From contig NC_061118.1 in the NCBI RefSeq assembly GCF_002878395.1, forward strand, positions 126,068,829 to 126,132,828: DNA of 64,000 bases, written 5' to 3'. This document shows, in pieces, positions 21,328-31,834 of this stretch; position 1 is the stretch's first letter; each line of letters starts with the position of its first letter. A program made the position numbers and the translations under genes. The notes below the pieces were generated by a model, which ran no database searches, was not told the DNA's origin, and was given only the letters and a program-made list of their open reading frames with translations. This stretch comes from Capsicum annuum. Its lineage: Eukaryota; Streptophyta; Magnoliopsida; Solanales; Solanaceae.

Positions 21328-23334
21328 TGTAGACACCTAATTTTGTCCCTCCCGAAGTCTAATTTTATTCATTTTTAGTTCACCTTACCATGTGTCCAAC
21401 CCCATGTAATTATATCCCACAAAAATACAAAAATAAACAAAAACAATACCTCTAACTAATTTATCTTATCCTAACAACCTATCCAATTAAAAGATGACAG
21501 CACACCCTACCCATACCCTTACCCTCACTACCCCACCTCACCCCTAGGCAGCCCACCCCACTTACGTGACCCCATTTACCCATTCATGTTTTATTTTCTC
21601 TCATGGAAACATATGATGATACATAATACATTAACAACAAAAAGAAGGGGGACCCATAGGGTACACCTAACAAAAAGGATCCAACCTCAGGATATTTTAT
21701 TCTTCCAGAAAAAGTCACCACGGCCATATAGAATTCACCATTAACGCCCATTTTTTTGGGGTGAATTCAAAAAGATCGATAGAGAAGCCATTAGGGAGAT
21801 GATTTTCCCCTCCTTTTCTTGTTCTTCGCACACTCTCACAGCTTGGCTCGCTCACAAATCACTGAACATAACACACAGAGAGATTGAGAGGGAGATCATG
21901 AGGGAGAAAAAGAGAGGCGAGAAAGAGACTGAGTAAATTAGAGAGAAGTTGTTAGAGAGATAGAGAAACGGGAAGAGAGGAAGAGAAAAGGGCCACTGGG
22001 CTAGAAATTTCCCCCGTCTCCTTCGATTTCATCCAAACACCGAGATCGTCGGAGCTCCAGCAAAGTACTAGCAGCAACCCAACTACCTCCCTTCACCAAA
22101 ATTGGTGACCAGTACCGCGGTTTCACACCTCCGTTCAAGTTTTCTTTTTATTTTGTTTCATCTGTCGATTGAGGTTTGCAAGTTTAGTCGTGATTGAGGT
22201 TTTGATCGGTTTCCAAATCTGTTTTGAGGTCAAATTCGACACCAAATAGGGTTTTGCTCAAAGTTGGTTTAAGTCGAGGTGCCGAATCCGCGAAGCTCCT
22301 CCATTTGATTGAATAAAAGTGACATTAAGGTCTATTTCTTCTCCCGATCCTTATTTTTATTCTTTATTGATGTTGTGTATGGATGATTTATGTGTTGTGT
22401 GCTTAGTTGGAATCTTCGTTGTTTGTTTGTGTCAATGTTGGTTTTGAATTTTGAGACGTGATTTGATAATCATAGCATTTGTTAATTGTTGATTGATAAA
22501 AAAGAAGTTTGGGGGTGAGAATTTAAAACTTGACATAATTGGTGAATTTTAGTTAGTTTGATTCATTGGTTGTTTGACTAGAAATGGATGTTAATCGAAC
22601 TCGATAGCATTACATTTTAGATCGAAACAAATAGGCAAACGTAAGTTGGGTAGGAAAAGTTTCGGATTTGTCATTGTTGAAGGATGAAATGTTTGTGGAA
22701 TGATTTTGATTTATGCATTGACCTCTATTGTATTTATTTGGCCGGGGAATGCCCCGAGAGATTTGTATTGATTTATCCGGGGAATGCCCCGAAGTACCAT
22801 GTACTTGAAGACGACGCACGATAAAGGCCCGAAACGTCGGACGGATAAAGCAATGGAGTATAGTTTAGAATTAGCATAGAATAGAATAGGTTTATATATT
22901 CACATTTTTCTATTTCGGGATTGTAATAATAGGACTGGACATTATAATTTTGGATTTGTTTTGTTTGTTTATTTGTTTAATTGTTTTGTGTGATTTTGTG
23001 TGGTTTATATATTCATAATGTCAAATTAGCCGATACGCTCCACCAAGCGACCGTGGTCAAATCACGGGATCGAGGGCTGCCTAACACCTTCTCCTCGGTC
23101 AACAGAATTCCTTAGCCGGAGTCTCTATTCTCGGATCAGTGTTACAGAGTCAAAACCGTTTTGAAAAAGGATATCCACGGGTGACTTGGCACACCCGATT
23201 TATACCAAGTGGCGACTCTAAGTATTGAATACAGTGAATCCTTTTCGAAATAAATCTTCATTTTGTCACTTTATAATAAAAACCCTTTCGAACTTAAAAT
23301 TCAATCTTTTGGAGTATGAAAAAAGGGTGTGACA
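21328..23334 (+). repeat. 3' LTR of the gag-only element
   Basis: TGTAGACACC to GTGTGACA, 2007 bases, collinear with the 5' LTR. Followed by AGTTT, the right copy of the target duplication, and then pararetrovirus sequence. Confidence 0.93.
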
Positions 23335-23339
23335 AGTTT

Positions 23340-24180
23340 TGTATTTTTTTTGTTAGCCACCAACGTACCTGTGTATTATCTATTCGTACAATAAACTTGT
23401 TATATACAATATATGACTCAAATGCTGATAAACATTTATATAATGAACATAATTCTTTTCTATTTATTTTCTATTTTATTTCTGTTTCATTAAACGTTCC
23501 TGAATAATATCTACAATGATGTTCTATTTTTCATTTTCATACCTATATTTAAGTACTCCTCTATAACTACATTCACTACTATCTGCTTCTACTATATAAT
23601 TAAATTTTCTATTTTCGTCTGGGAATTGTAATTTTGGTAATTCTTTACAAAGTGTTTTTATTTTCTGGACTTGTTTTTTTATCTTCTTCGTTATAATTAT
23701 ATTCTACATTCTTTTTTAATTTTTTTCTGTAAAGGGTTTAGATTTTCTGCTAATTTTGGTATATATTCCCTTACTTGGTTTACTAATCCCCAAAATGATT
23801 GTAATTTCTTTTTTGTATCTAATTCTTCTTTTGAATTTATTATTTTTTTATACTATATGTTGTTACATTTTTACTCCACTTTTTTCTATTTGTATTCCTA
23901 AAAATTCTATCTGGTTTTTTATAATTTCATCTTTTTTTTCACTTAAACTTATTCTCGAATTTTCTATTATATCCGTAAATTGTTCTAATAATTTTAAATG
24001 TTCTTCTTTGGTTTTTGTATATAATAGTATATCATCTATATATACTATACAATTAGACAATTGTTTAAAATAACTATCCATAAAATATTGATATCTACCT
24101 GGTGCATTTTTATATCCAAATGGTAGTACATTCCATTCATAAAATCCTTGTGGTACCGTAAATGCGATTATTTTCTAAGA
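23340..24180 (-). pseudogene. EPRV RNase H start and RT C-terminal half
   Basis: The minus frame 24081-23863 holds the catalytic YIDD (near 24030) and the end of the RT palm. RT connection and the start of RNase H follow in changing frames toward 23340. The break from the upstream RT half is a TAG at about 24175-24177, where the plus copy has AAG (Lys). Confidence 0.82.
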
Positions 24181-24922
24181 TTTTTTTTCTAACTTTAAAT
24201 GGTAAAATCTTGATTTACAATAAAATTTACTAAAGTAATTATATCCTTCTATTTGTCTTATTTTTAATATCTTTTTTGGTATTAGGTAATTATATGTCAT
24301 AGTTTTTGCATTTAGATTTCTATAATCAATAAACATTCTACTTTTTCCTCTTTTTTGTTCACAATGTTTATTTACTATAAATTCTGGACTATTGTGTTTA
24401 CTATTACTTTTTTGTATATATTGTTTTTCTGATAATTCATCTATCTGCATTTTAAATTCTTTTAAATCGTCAAAAGTATATGTTAATATTTTTTGAGTTA
24501 TTATGCTATTTTTATCTATTAATTCAATTTTTATAGTAGTTTTATATTTTTTCCACCCATTTAACGGATCTTCACTATATAAATGCTTTAATTTTTTCTT
24601 AATTATTTCTATCTTATTTATTGAAAATATAGTTATTTCCTTTTTATTTATTGAAAATACGACTAGTTCTATTGTATCTTCAGTATTTTTTATATTTTCG
24701 AATTTTTGTGTAATTTTTTCACTTCCTTTCATCCAATCAGTTTTCTTTCTTATTTTATTAGTAACTCTTTTTTCTCTTACTTTCTGTTTATATGGTGTTG
24801 TAAACTACCAATCCGTTCTAGTTATTATATGTGAGTATAATTTATCTAAAAACGGCATTCCTAAAAGTATATCTTTTGATGTTAGCTCACAATTATAGAT
24901 TTCTTCTGTTGTTAATATTTTA
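24175..24922 (-). pseudogene. EPRV protease-RT linker and RT N-terminal half
   Basis: The frame 24732-24175 covers the linker, then RT motifs SRMFIDYRNLNAKT (near 24340) and FSKFYCKSRFYHLKL, where the usual FDGKSGF is altered at D, G and G. The linker part 24921-24685 is the segment found out of place at 4108-4340 in the plus copy. About 370 bases here are missing from the plus copy. Confidence 0.82.
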
Positions 24923-25700
24923 TCTCATACTTGTGTTTTTACATTCTTAGCTTTATAAGTAATTAAGCTTCCTTCGCTATTAAATCCTTTAACTATTATT
25001 GGTATTTTTAATTTATCCCATTTACTTTTTGATAAATAATTATATCTACATAAATTAGCTTCTGCTCCTATATCTATCACAGGCGTATAATATCTACTGT
25101 AATACCCTTCTACTACTATTTTCATTAATACATATATTTTCATATCATGTTAAAGCTCTTCTTAAGAATAATTTCTCTCTGTTATATGTTATAGATAATT
25201 GTGTATGCTCTATATTATATGGTTTTACTTGTTCTAGCCATTTTATTCCTAATATTATGTCTGCTTTTTGCATTTCTTTCTTTATTTCAAATTCTATTTT
25301 TATTTTTCTAACTCCTATTGTTATTTTTTTCTGCTATATTTTTAGTGTTTATTAAGCTTCTTGGTAGATCTGGGCATATATTATTGTCAAATTTTATTTT
25401 CTCATTTTTTACTAGATATCTTGCTATATAATTTTCTTCTTGTCCTGTATTTAAGAGTATTAAATATTATTTTTCATTTATTGTTCTTGTAATGTAATAT
25501 TGGTTTAAATTAGTTGTTGAACTTGTTTCATAACTTGTTCTTTTTGATGAACTTGATGATTCTGATTTTTCATAAGCTATTCTTTTTGTTGTACTTATTT
25601 TATCATTTATTATTTCTAAATTTTCTTCTATATCTATGTCTCTATAACTATAATCATTATTATCAATTGTTTTTACAAATTGTTCGAAAGAACTTTCTTT
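24923..25700 (-). pseudogene. EPRV aspartic protease and upstream linker
   Basis: The minus frame 25143-24925 contains TPVIDIGAEANLCRYNYL. The catalytic triplet is Asp-Ile-Gly, a C-to-T type change from the usual Thr. The plus copy has a different fault at the same site (Asp-Thr-Arg). A TGA ends the frame at about 24930. Upstream, the linker is readable in pieces to about 25700. Confidence 0.78.
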
Positions 25701-26401
25701 TTGTATTTTGTTAATTTTATTTTTTCCCGTTATTTTATGTTTTGTTGTTAATACATATAGATTTTTACATCTTGCTGTAAATATTTTACTTCCCGCAGTT
25801 AGTTATATTCTTAATATTTTCCAATATAATACTAATGATTTATCTATATTTTTATCTATTATTGCTACTGAATAATTCACACTTATTATAAATTTAAATT
25901 TTTGGTATATTAAATTTTTTTTATGGCAGTTATTATACTTTTTTCTATAGGTTTTATAATTCTATCATCTGCTAGGTATAATTCTATTGGTGTATTTATT
26001 CCTTCTCTAAAACATGCTTTTATCAATATCTCTGTTCCTCAAAGGTATACATATTTTATTGGGTCTTTACTTTTTATATTGTTTATTTCTTTATTAATTA
26101 TTCTTTTTGTTACTAGTGGTAGACTAGCTAATCCTTTTACATATCTTCAATCTATTACATGTTCTTTTTGACTTACTACGTAGTATTCTTCTTTTCTTCT
26201 ACTAAATATGTTTTTTATTGTTGGTATTTTAAATATTTTTTCTACACTTAAATCTAATTCTTCTTCTTTTATTTCATCAAATATATGACTATCAAATATT
26301 ATTTTTTGATCTGTTCCTTCTTCATTTAAATATTCTTCTTTTGTTATTATTTTTATATCTTCTTCAGTTATTTGGTTTATTCTTATATTTTCTTCAGTCA
26401 T
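25701..26401 (-). pseudogene. EPRV movement protein (30K), minus copy
   Basis: The acidic N-terminal part is open at 26401-26147. The core follows, with YLWGTEILIKACFREGI-like and PIELYLADDRI blocks near 26050-25960 and a TGG-encoded Trp where the plus copy has TGA (6507). Small frameshifts break it near 26150 and 25920. Confidence 0.8.
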
Positions 26402-28273
26402 TTAATTCATCTAATTCACTATCTATTTCGTTATCTATTTCATTCTATGAAATTTCATATATACTATCTTCACTTTCTAATTCGTAATCTATATAATCTA
26501 TCTGCATATATTCTGCATATTCTATTTTTGTTTCTGATATTTGTTTATTTTTTGGGTTTTTAGGTAATTTATAATCTCTTGCTAGATGTCCTAATTTTTC
26601 GCAATTATAACAAGTAGATTCTTTTATAAATTTCTTTTTCCTATATGGTCTTTTATGTTTATAATTTTTTACATAACATCTTTTTCTTGGTTTCTTATAT
26701 TTATATTTTGATTTTTTATATTTCTTATTTTTCTTATGTCTTTTTCTTTTCTTATAATATCTTTCTTCACATCCAAATTGAGGTGCTATTTTATCTTTGC
26801 AACATGCTAAATTTCTTATTAATGTTTTTCCATTTTTATTTCTTCTCTATATTTTTCACATAGGTTTCTATACCATTGTTGTAAAAAATTTATTAATGTT
26901 TTTCCATTTTTATTTCTTCTCTATATTTTTCACATAGGTTTCTATACCATTGTTGTAAAAAATTTATTCTTGCTCCTAGAGTATCTACTATTTTTGTTTT
27001 ATCCTAACTTTTTATTATTTTTAAACTAAATGGTTCAGGTAATTTATTAAAATATAATTTTCTTATTTATTTGCTTTCTTCTGTATTATATGTTCCTTTA
27101 TAATAATATTCTTTAAATGCGCAAGTATATTCATCTATGTAACACATATTACATATTGCTAATTTTAACATTAAATTCCAATTTGTATCTTTCTCTTCAT
27201 TTTGTTCTTCTTCTGTTGTTGTCATGCTGCTAAATTCATCTTTTATAGCTATTTCATATTTTTTTTAATAATTCTATAGGTGTTAATTTAGTTATAGTTG
27301 TTGATGATGTTTCTTCTGTAGGTTTGTAAGTTCTTAATACCCTTTTACTATTTTCAGTTAGATTTGAAAACCATAATTTCACTGTTCCTATTAGTGTTCT
27401 TATTATATATTCTGGTGCATCTGTTACATTTATATTATTATCTAATAATTTTTTTGTCATATATCCTATCCATAATTGTATTGTTTTTTCTGTATCTATT
27501 ACACAATCTAAGTCTAAAAAGTTATAATTTTTATTAACTATTTGTTTTGGTATCCATTTGTCATATTCATCCTTTAGATTATATCTTTTAAACTTATTCT
27601 TATAATATGTAGGTTTTCTTATTTCTGATGTTCTAGGTATTATATTTTCATCTTCTTTTTTATCAAGAGTATTTATTTCTGTGTTTCTATTTTCTAAATT
27701 TTTTTCATTAATTACTTCTTGTTTTTCATTGATTTCTAAATTTTTTTGTATTTGTTAAGATTTCTGTATATGTTTCACTATCTTCTGAATCATAATTATT
27801 TGTTTCTTCAACATCTATTGTATTTATTTCTAATTCTCTAGTTTCTATTTCTTTATTGTTTATTTCTATTTTTTCTTTAAATTGATTTATCTCATTTAAT
27901 AATTTTTGTTCTTTAGCTTTCTCTTCTTTTTTCTTTCTGTCTTTTTTCATACAGATCTTTTAACATTTGTAGTTCTTTTTCTAATTCAACAATCTTACTA
28001 TTTTTAGTTTCTTCTATTTTTCGTATTTTTCTGTAGTTTGTTGTTTTATTTTTCTATTTTCTTTTTTCTATCTATTTCTTCATTTTCTTTTTTTATTCTT
28101 ACCATAGCTGTCAATTTATCTTCTAATTTTAATTCTTCTTTTTCTAACATTAAATATAAATGTTCACCTATTTTCTTATACCTTCTTCCTAGATTAGAAA
28201 ATACTATTTTTATTTTTAATTCTTCATGGTTTTCATATATTTTTTCATCTATTATAAATTTTTCTTTGTTCAT
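26402..28273 (-). pseudogene. EPRV capsid-protein ORF with CCHC region, minus copy
   Basis: ATG at 28273 (MNKEKFIIDEK) opens a Lys/Glu-rich coiled-coil region (28273-28046, then 27950-27726 in another frame), then an acidic part and capsid sequence (27460-27254 and on), a basic tail near 26750-26640 and the finger near 26610-26570. The finger reads CYNCEKLGHLARDY, so the last zinc ligand is Tyr, not Cys. A 74-bp tandem duplication and several indels destroy the frame. In the uninterrupted arrangement ORF1 stops three bases before this ATG. Confidence 0.8.
26818..26965 (-). repeat. 74-bp tandem duplication in the capsid region
   Basis: The stretch starting ATTAATGTTTTTCC at 26818 recurs exactly from 26892. 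The plus copy has it once (about 5450-5525). The period is not a multiple of three, so it shifts the frame. Confidence 0.9.
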
Positions 28274-28302
28274 TTTTTATTTAAATGTTAATAGATCATG
28301 TT
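28251..28302 (+). repeat. SINE-flanking direct repeat, left copy (52 bp)
   Basis: Matches 28508-28559 with two differences. The pair flanks the SINE and is viral sequence spanning the ORF1 stop and the capsid ORF start, so it is a target duplication, unusually long. Confidence 0.85.
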
Positions 28303-28507
28303 TTAAAATCCTTATGGGTGCCGTATTTATGTTATGTCATCTGCTTCTGTACTTTACTATGTGTTTGTGTGATATCTTGTGCCTTGAGCCGGGGGTCTTC
28401 CGGAAACAGCCTTTCTACTTCATCAGAGGTAGAGGTATGGACTGCGTACATCTTACCCCCCCAGACCCCACTAAGTGGGAATACACTGGGTTTGTTGTTG
28501 TTGTTGT
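28303..28507 (+). mobile_element. TS-type SINE (5'-truncated)
   Basis: The body contains CCTTGAGCCGGGGGTCTTCC, GGAAACAGCC, GGACTGCGTACATCTTACCC and CCAGACCCCACTAAGTGGG, and ends in TTG repeats. This is the pattern of the tRNA-Lys-derived TS SINE family of Solanaceae, here without a clear tRNA-like head. It lies on the plus strand within the minus-strand EPRV copy and is flanked by a 52-bp direct repeat. Confidence 0.88.
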
Positions 28508-28533
28508 ATTATAAATTCTTCTTTGTTCATTTT

Positions 28534-28755
28534 TTATTTAATTGTTAATAGATCATGTTGGTATGTATATTTTAGACTATTTATTGTTGATTCTAAGTTT
28601 GATATTTCTTCTTTTTGTGCATTTATTGAGTTTTTACTAATTCCGACAATTATGTTATATTGTAGTCTTTCTATCTTTATTTTTAATTCTTTATGTTTTT
28701 TAGATATTATTTGCTTTAATTCTTTATATTTTGGTAATTTTTGTACATTATTCAT
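28534..28755 (-). CDS. EPRV ORF1, about 73 aa
   Basis: ATG at 28755 (MNNVQKLPKYKELKQ) to TAA at 28534. Lys/Glu-rich and probably helical. It lies between the PBS side and the capsid ORF. The ORF survived intact here although the SINE landed at its 3' edge. It is absent from the plus copy, replaced by the segment at 4108-4340. Small first ORFs of this kind are known in related viruses, but I cannot assign a function. Confidence 0.55.
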   Translation of the reverse strand: MNNVQKLPKYKELKQIISKKHKELKIKIERLQYNIIVGISKNSINAQKEEISNLESTINSLKYTYQHDLLTIK

Positions 28756-28850
28756 CTAAATAATATTTTGGGGAATATCTAAATCTAGTTTTATCAGATA
28801 AATCATAATTAATAAATTTATCAAATAAATCCAAATATATACTACTTCCG

Positions 28851-30959
28851 AGATGAGATCCCTAAATCTAGATGGAGAAAAATGATATAGTGAATATTAA
28901 GAGTAATAAGCTTCTCAAAATCATTGAAATTAGGTGGAGTATGTCAAGTAATTATCAATATTTAGATTTCTCGTATGTTAGAATGTGAAAAGATAAGAAG
29001 GTAAATTAGGTTTGTTGCCTAGGCATACGTGAAAGGTAAATCCTTAGACGGTTTTTTGTAAGAAGAAGTGTACATCAAATGCATCCTGACATTAATCATT
29101 CGATACAGAAATTTACCTTTCTCTTATAATTAGGCAGCAAATATTTTTACCTTCACAGCTTATCTCATTTCAGTAATTAAAATATCTGAAAGTTGATCTA
29201 TGTTTGCTCTACAATCTACCCGATTTCAAAATATTTGAAAAACTTATCGATCTTTATCTTTACAATATCATTTATTTAAATTAATATTTAATGATCTCAT
29301 CTCTAAAATACCATTTATTGAATGATTGATATTGTGTATGTGGACATACTTTAGCGTTCTTGAAGTTGATGTTGTTAACCTCTAATTCTTTGACATTATT
29401 GAAAAATCAAAGCCTACTTGCTTCAAAAACATCCATATGCCAAGGAAACTTGTAATGTTACTTTATTTATCATAATTCTAATTGACCCGTCATTTGTTTG
29501 TTCTAATCTTATAGAGTTCATCCATGATATGTCTTAATGAAGGAATTGGATAAATGAGGTTCAATATAAATGATATTTTACTCAAAAACAGAGTCAGAAT
29601 TAAATACACGCATAAATAATAAAATACATAAAATTAGGTTGAACAAATGACGTATGCTGAAGGATATTCAAACTCAATCGATAGATATTATGCAATATCA
29701 ATCTAGAGATATTAAAAACTAAAAAATCACTAATTACTTTAATAGATGTCGGGTAAAAAATGGATATTGATGTGGTTCAATATTAATTGAAATCTATCCC
29801 ATGAAGAAAATTGAACAATTGTGGGGATTAATAATACTTTTATGTTAGAGAAATTGTCGTATATTGCAGAAGTTAATGGTAATTAATTAATCAATAAGAA
29901 GCTTAATAGATGATATTTATTTATGTACTGGTCTCTTGATATATGCGTTGCATTGCATGTGGATCTTAAATTACTTAATAAATAACTACAGAAGATTATT
30001 GAAATGTGCTATGAATAACAAAATATGAGCTAAGTAATATTAAAAACATGAATTTAATAATAAATTTATACTTCTGTTGAGTATGATTTAGTGATAATTA
30101 AGAATGATGCAAAATTTGAAATTGGTAAAATTAAACTATTTTAAAGATGTCTAGCAACAACACTCATTCATTTTGTTTTTCCAGAAACATAAAAGCATTA
30201 CCCAACATAATAGTTCTCACCATGGTGTATCAATATACTGCAGTTTGATTATCAACTTCAAGTAAAAGGGAAATCAAAAAAAAAATAATTCAACTATTTA
30301 TTAGTTAAGAAAATTTTTAATTTGTGCCTAATATGAGAAAGAAGGACAAGATATTTTCCTTCTTCAAACCTAACACATAGATTAAAGGAAAATAAAAATG
30401 AGCATGCCTAATATAAATGTAAAACTCTATGTAAATTCATACATTATACCCATATACTTTCAGTATGCGACAACCTCATATTTTATATTGCGTAAAAAGG
30501 TAAAATCTCTTATGAGAACTATTAATAAGTCCAAACTTTAAAATTAGATTTAACTACAAAAAGTACTTAATTAATAATATATGAGAAAAAGTAAACTTAC
30601 TGCAAGGACAAACATCATAATCTCTTTAGCTCAACACAAAAATATAACATAATCAATTTTATTTTCTGAAGTGTATTAGTATGTTTTGCTAATGAAGCAT
30701 CAAGAGTAGTACCACTTCTTGAAATAAAAAATACTACATAATCAAGAAACAAGACCTACAAAAAAAGAAAAAAAAAAACAAATAGGAAAGAAATTATATA
30801 AACTTTTAAAAAGTGACATTTTGATGGGAGGGAGACCTTTACCGTTGGTAGAAAAAGATGTGGATGTTTGATTATTTATTATATGATCAGGTGAGCTGTG
30901 TATGTACCTTTTTATCTCCCTGCACCGTTAAATAATTGTCACATGGACATCTCAAATTC
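28851..30959. other. AT-rich sequence between EPRV and gypsy nest, nothing recognised
   Basis: About 2.1 kb with short AT-rich runs, no open frame above 60 codons with recognisable motifs, no tRNA and no LTR end that I can support. A short poly-A rich piece lies near 30750-30785. Confidence 0.5.
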
Positions 30960-31834
30960 ACCGAGAGCTGGAGATAATTTCCTTAGCCTTATCCCAAGAG
31001 CACAATAAAAGTAAATAGCGATACACAATAAAAGTAAATAGCGGAAGTCAACTAAAGTAATAAGAAGATAGATAAGTCAACTGAAAAATCTATAAGTCAA
31101 AACAAAACAATCATGACGTCTCAATACTATCAACAAAAGCTTCTAAATCAAAAATACAAACTAAGTCGGGACATGCTCCCGATTATGAAAAAGAGAAATT
31201 CAAAAATACTAGAATGATAAAGGAAACCTAATGAAATGACACGATCTTCCGAAAGATGGAGGCTCACTACACCACAATTGAAAAATAGAAGAACCCAACC
31301 GCCTAACGCTACACAGGATCAATAGAAAAGTCCTTGAAACCTACATCATGAAATGATGTAGCATTTGAGGACGGTCAGTAGGCGGAGCACTGACATGTAA
31401 CTCAAGGAAAAGGGATAAAGTTATGCATTTACCAAAATCTAGTCATAAACCACATGCACAACAATTTATAAATTTATATAGTATGTCGGGATAGGGGAAA
31501 GGGACATGAAAGATGATCGTTTAAAAACTTAAGGCTGAATTGTGTAGCTCATACCGACCTAAACACACCCACAAGCCATATGGGTTCGACTCCCTGCCGA
31601 AAGAGCACTGGTCTATGTTAGCCGCATGTACTGAGGAATGGATAAAGACATCAAGGTGGTAGCCGTCCAAAATATAATGTGTATCTAGATACATGGTAAT
31701 ATAGACCCCCAACATCGACAAACGTGGTTTCCAATTTTGGTCCCCCAAGACTACACCTTCTCGTTGAGCTACACAATTCCCTATAAGCCCGAATAAAAAT
31801 AATTTTCACGTAAAAAAACCATAAACCATGGAGT
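30960..31834 (-). mobile_element. Tekay element B, 3' LTR, distal part
   Basis: Minus-strand LTR sequence homologous to the LTR of element D (around 60000-60420) and to the reverse complement of element A's LTR. Typical pieces are GTCGGGACATGCTCCCGA near 31165 and ATGGAGGCTCACTAC near 31256. It continues at 39396 beyond element A: alignment runs smoothly across the gap. The left end is unclear; no terminal TG/CA is visible, so it may be truncated. A 23-bp tandem repeat lies near 31002-31047. Confidence 0.7.

Larger units (their letters stand above)
12270..23334 (+). mobile_element. gag-only Ogre/Tat-like LTR retrotransposon inserted into the EPRV
   Basis: Complete element of 11.07 kb with 2.0-kb LTRs (TG...CA), PBS, gag, PPT and target duplication, but no protease, RT, RNase H or integrase. 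The internal region after gag is non-coding and holds two minisatellites. Gag similarity places it near the Ogre/Tat branch of Ty3/gypsy. It must have relied on enzymes from an autonomous relative. Seven differences in the first 271 bases of the two LTRs point to a moderately old insertion, younger than the EPRV. Confidence 0.92.
23340..28850 (-). mobile_element. EPRV piece 3, main part (minus strand)
   Basis: Read on the minus strand this runs from about 30 bases after the PBS (28850) through ORF1, capsid, movement protein, protease, RT and into RNase H, continuing across the retrotransposon at 12264-12053. Unlike the plus copy it keeps ORF1, the capsid N-terminus and the whole protease-RT linker in the standard order. 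It carries a SINE, a 74-bp tandem duplication and many stops and frameshifts. Confidence 0.9.
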
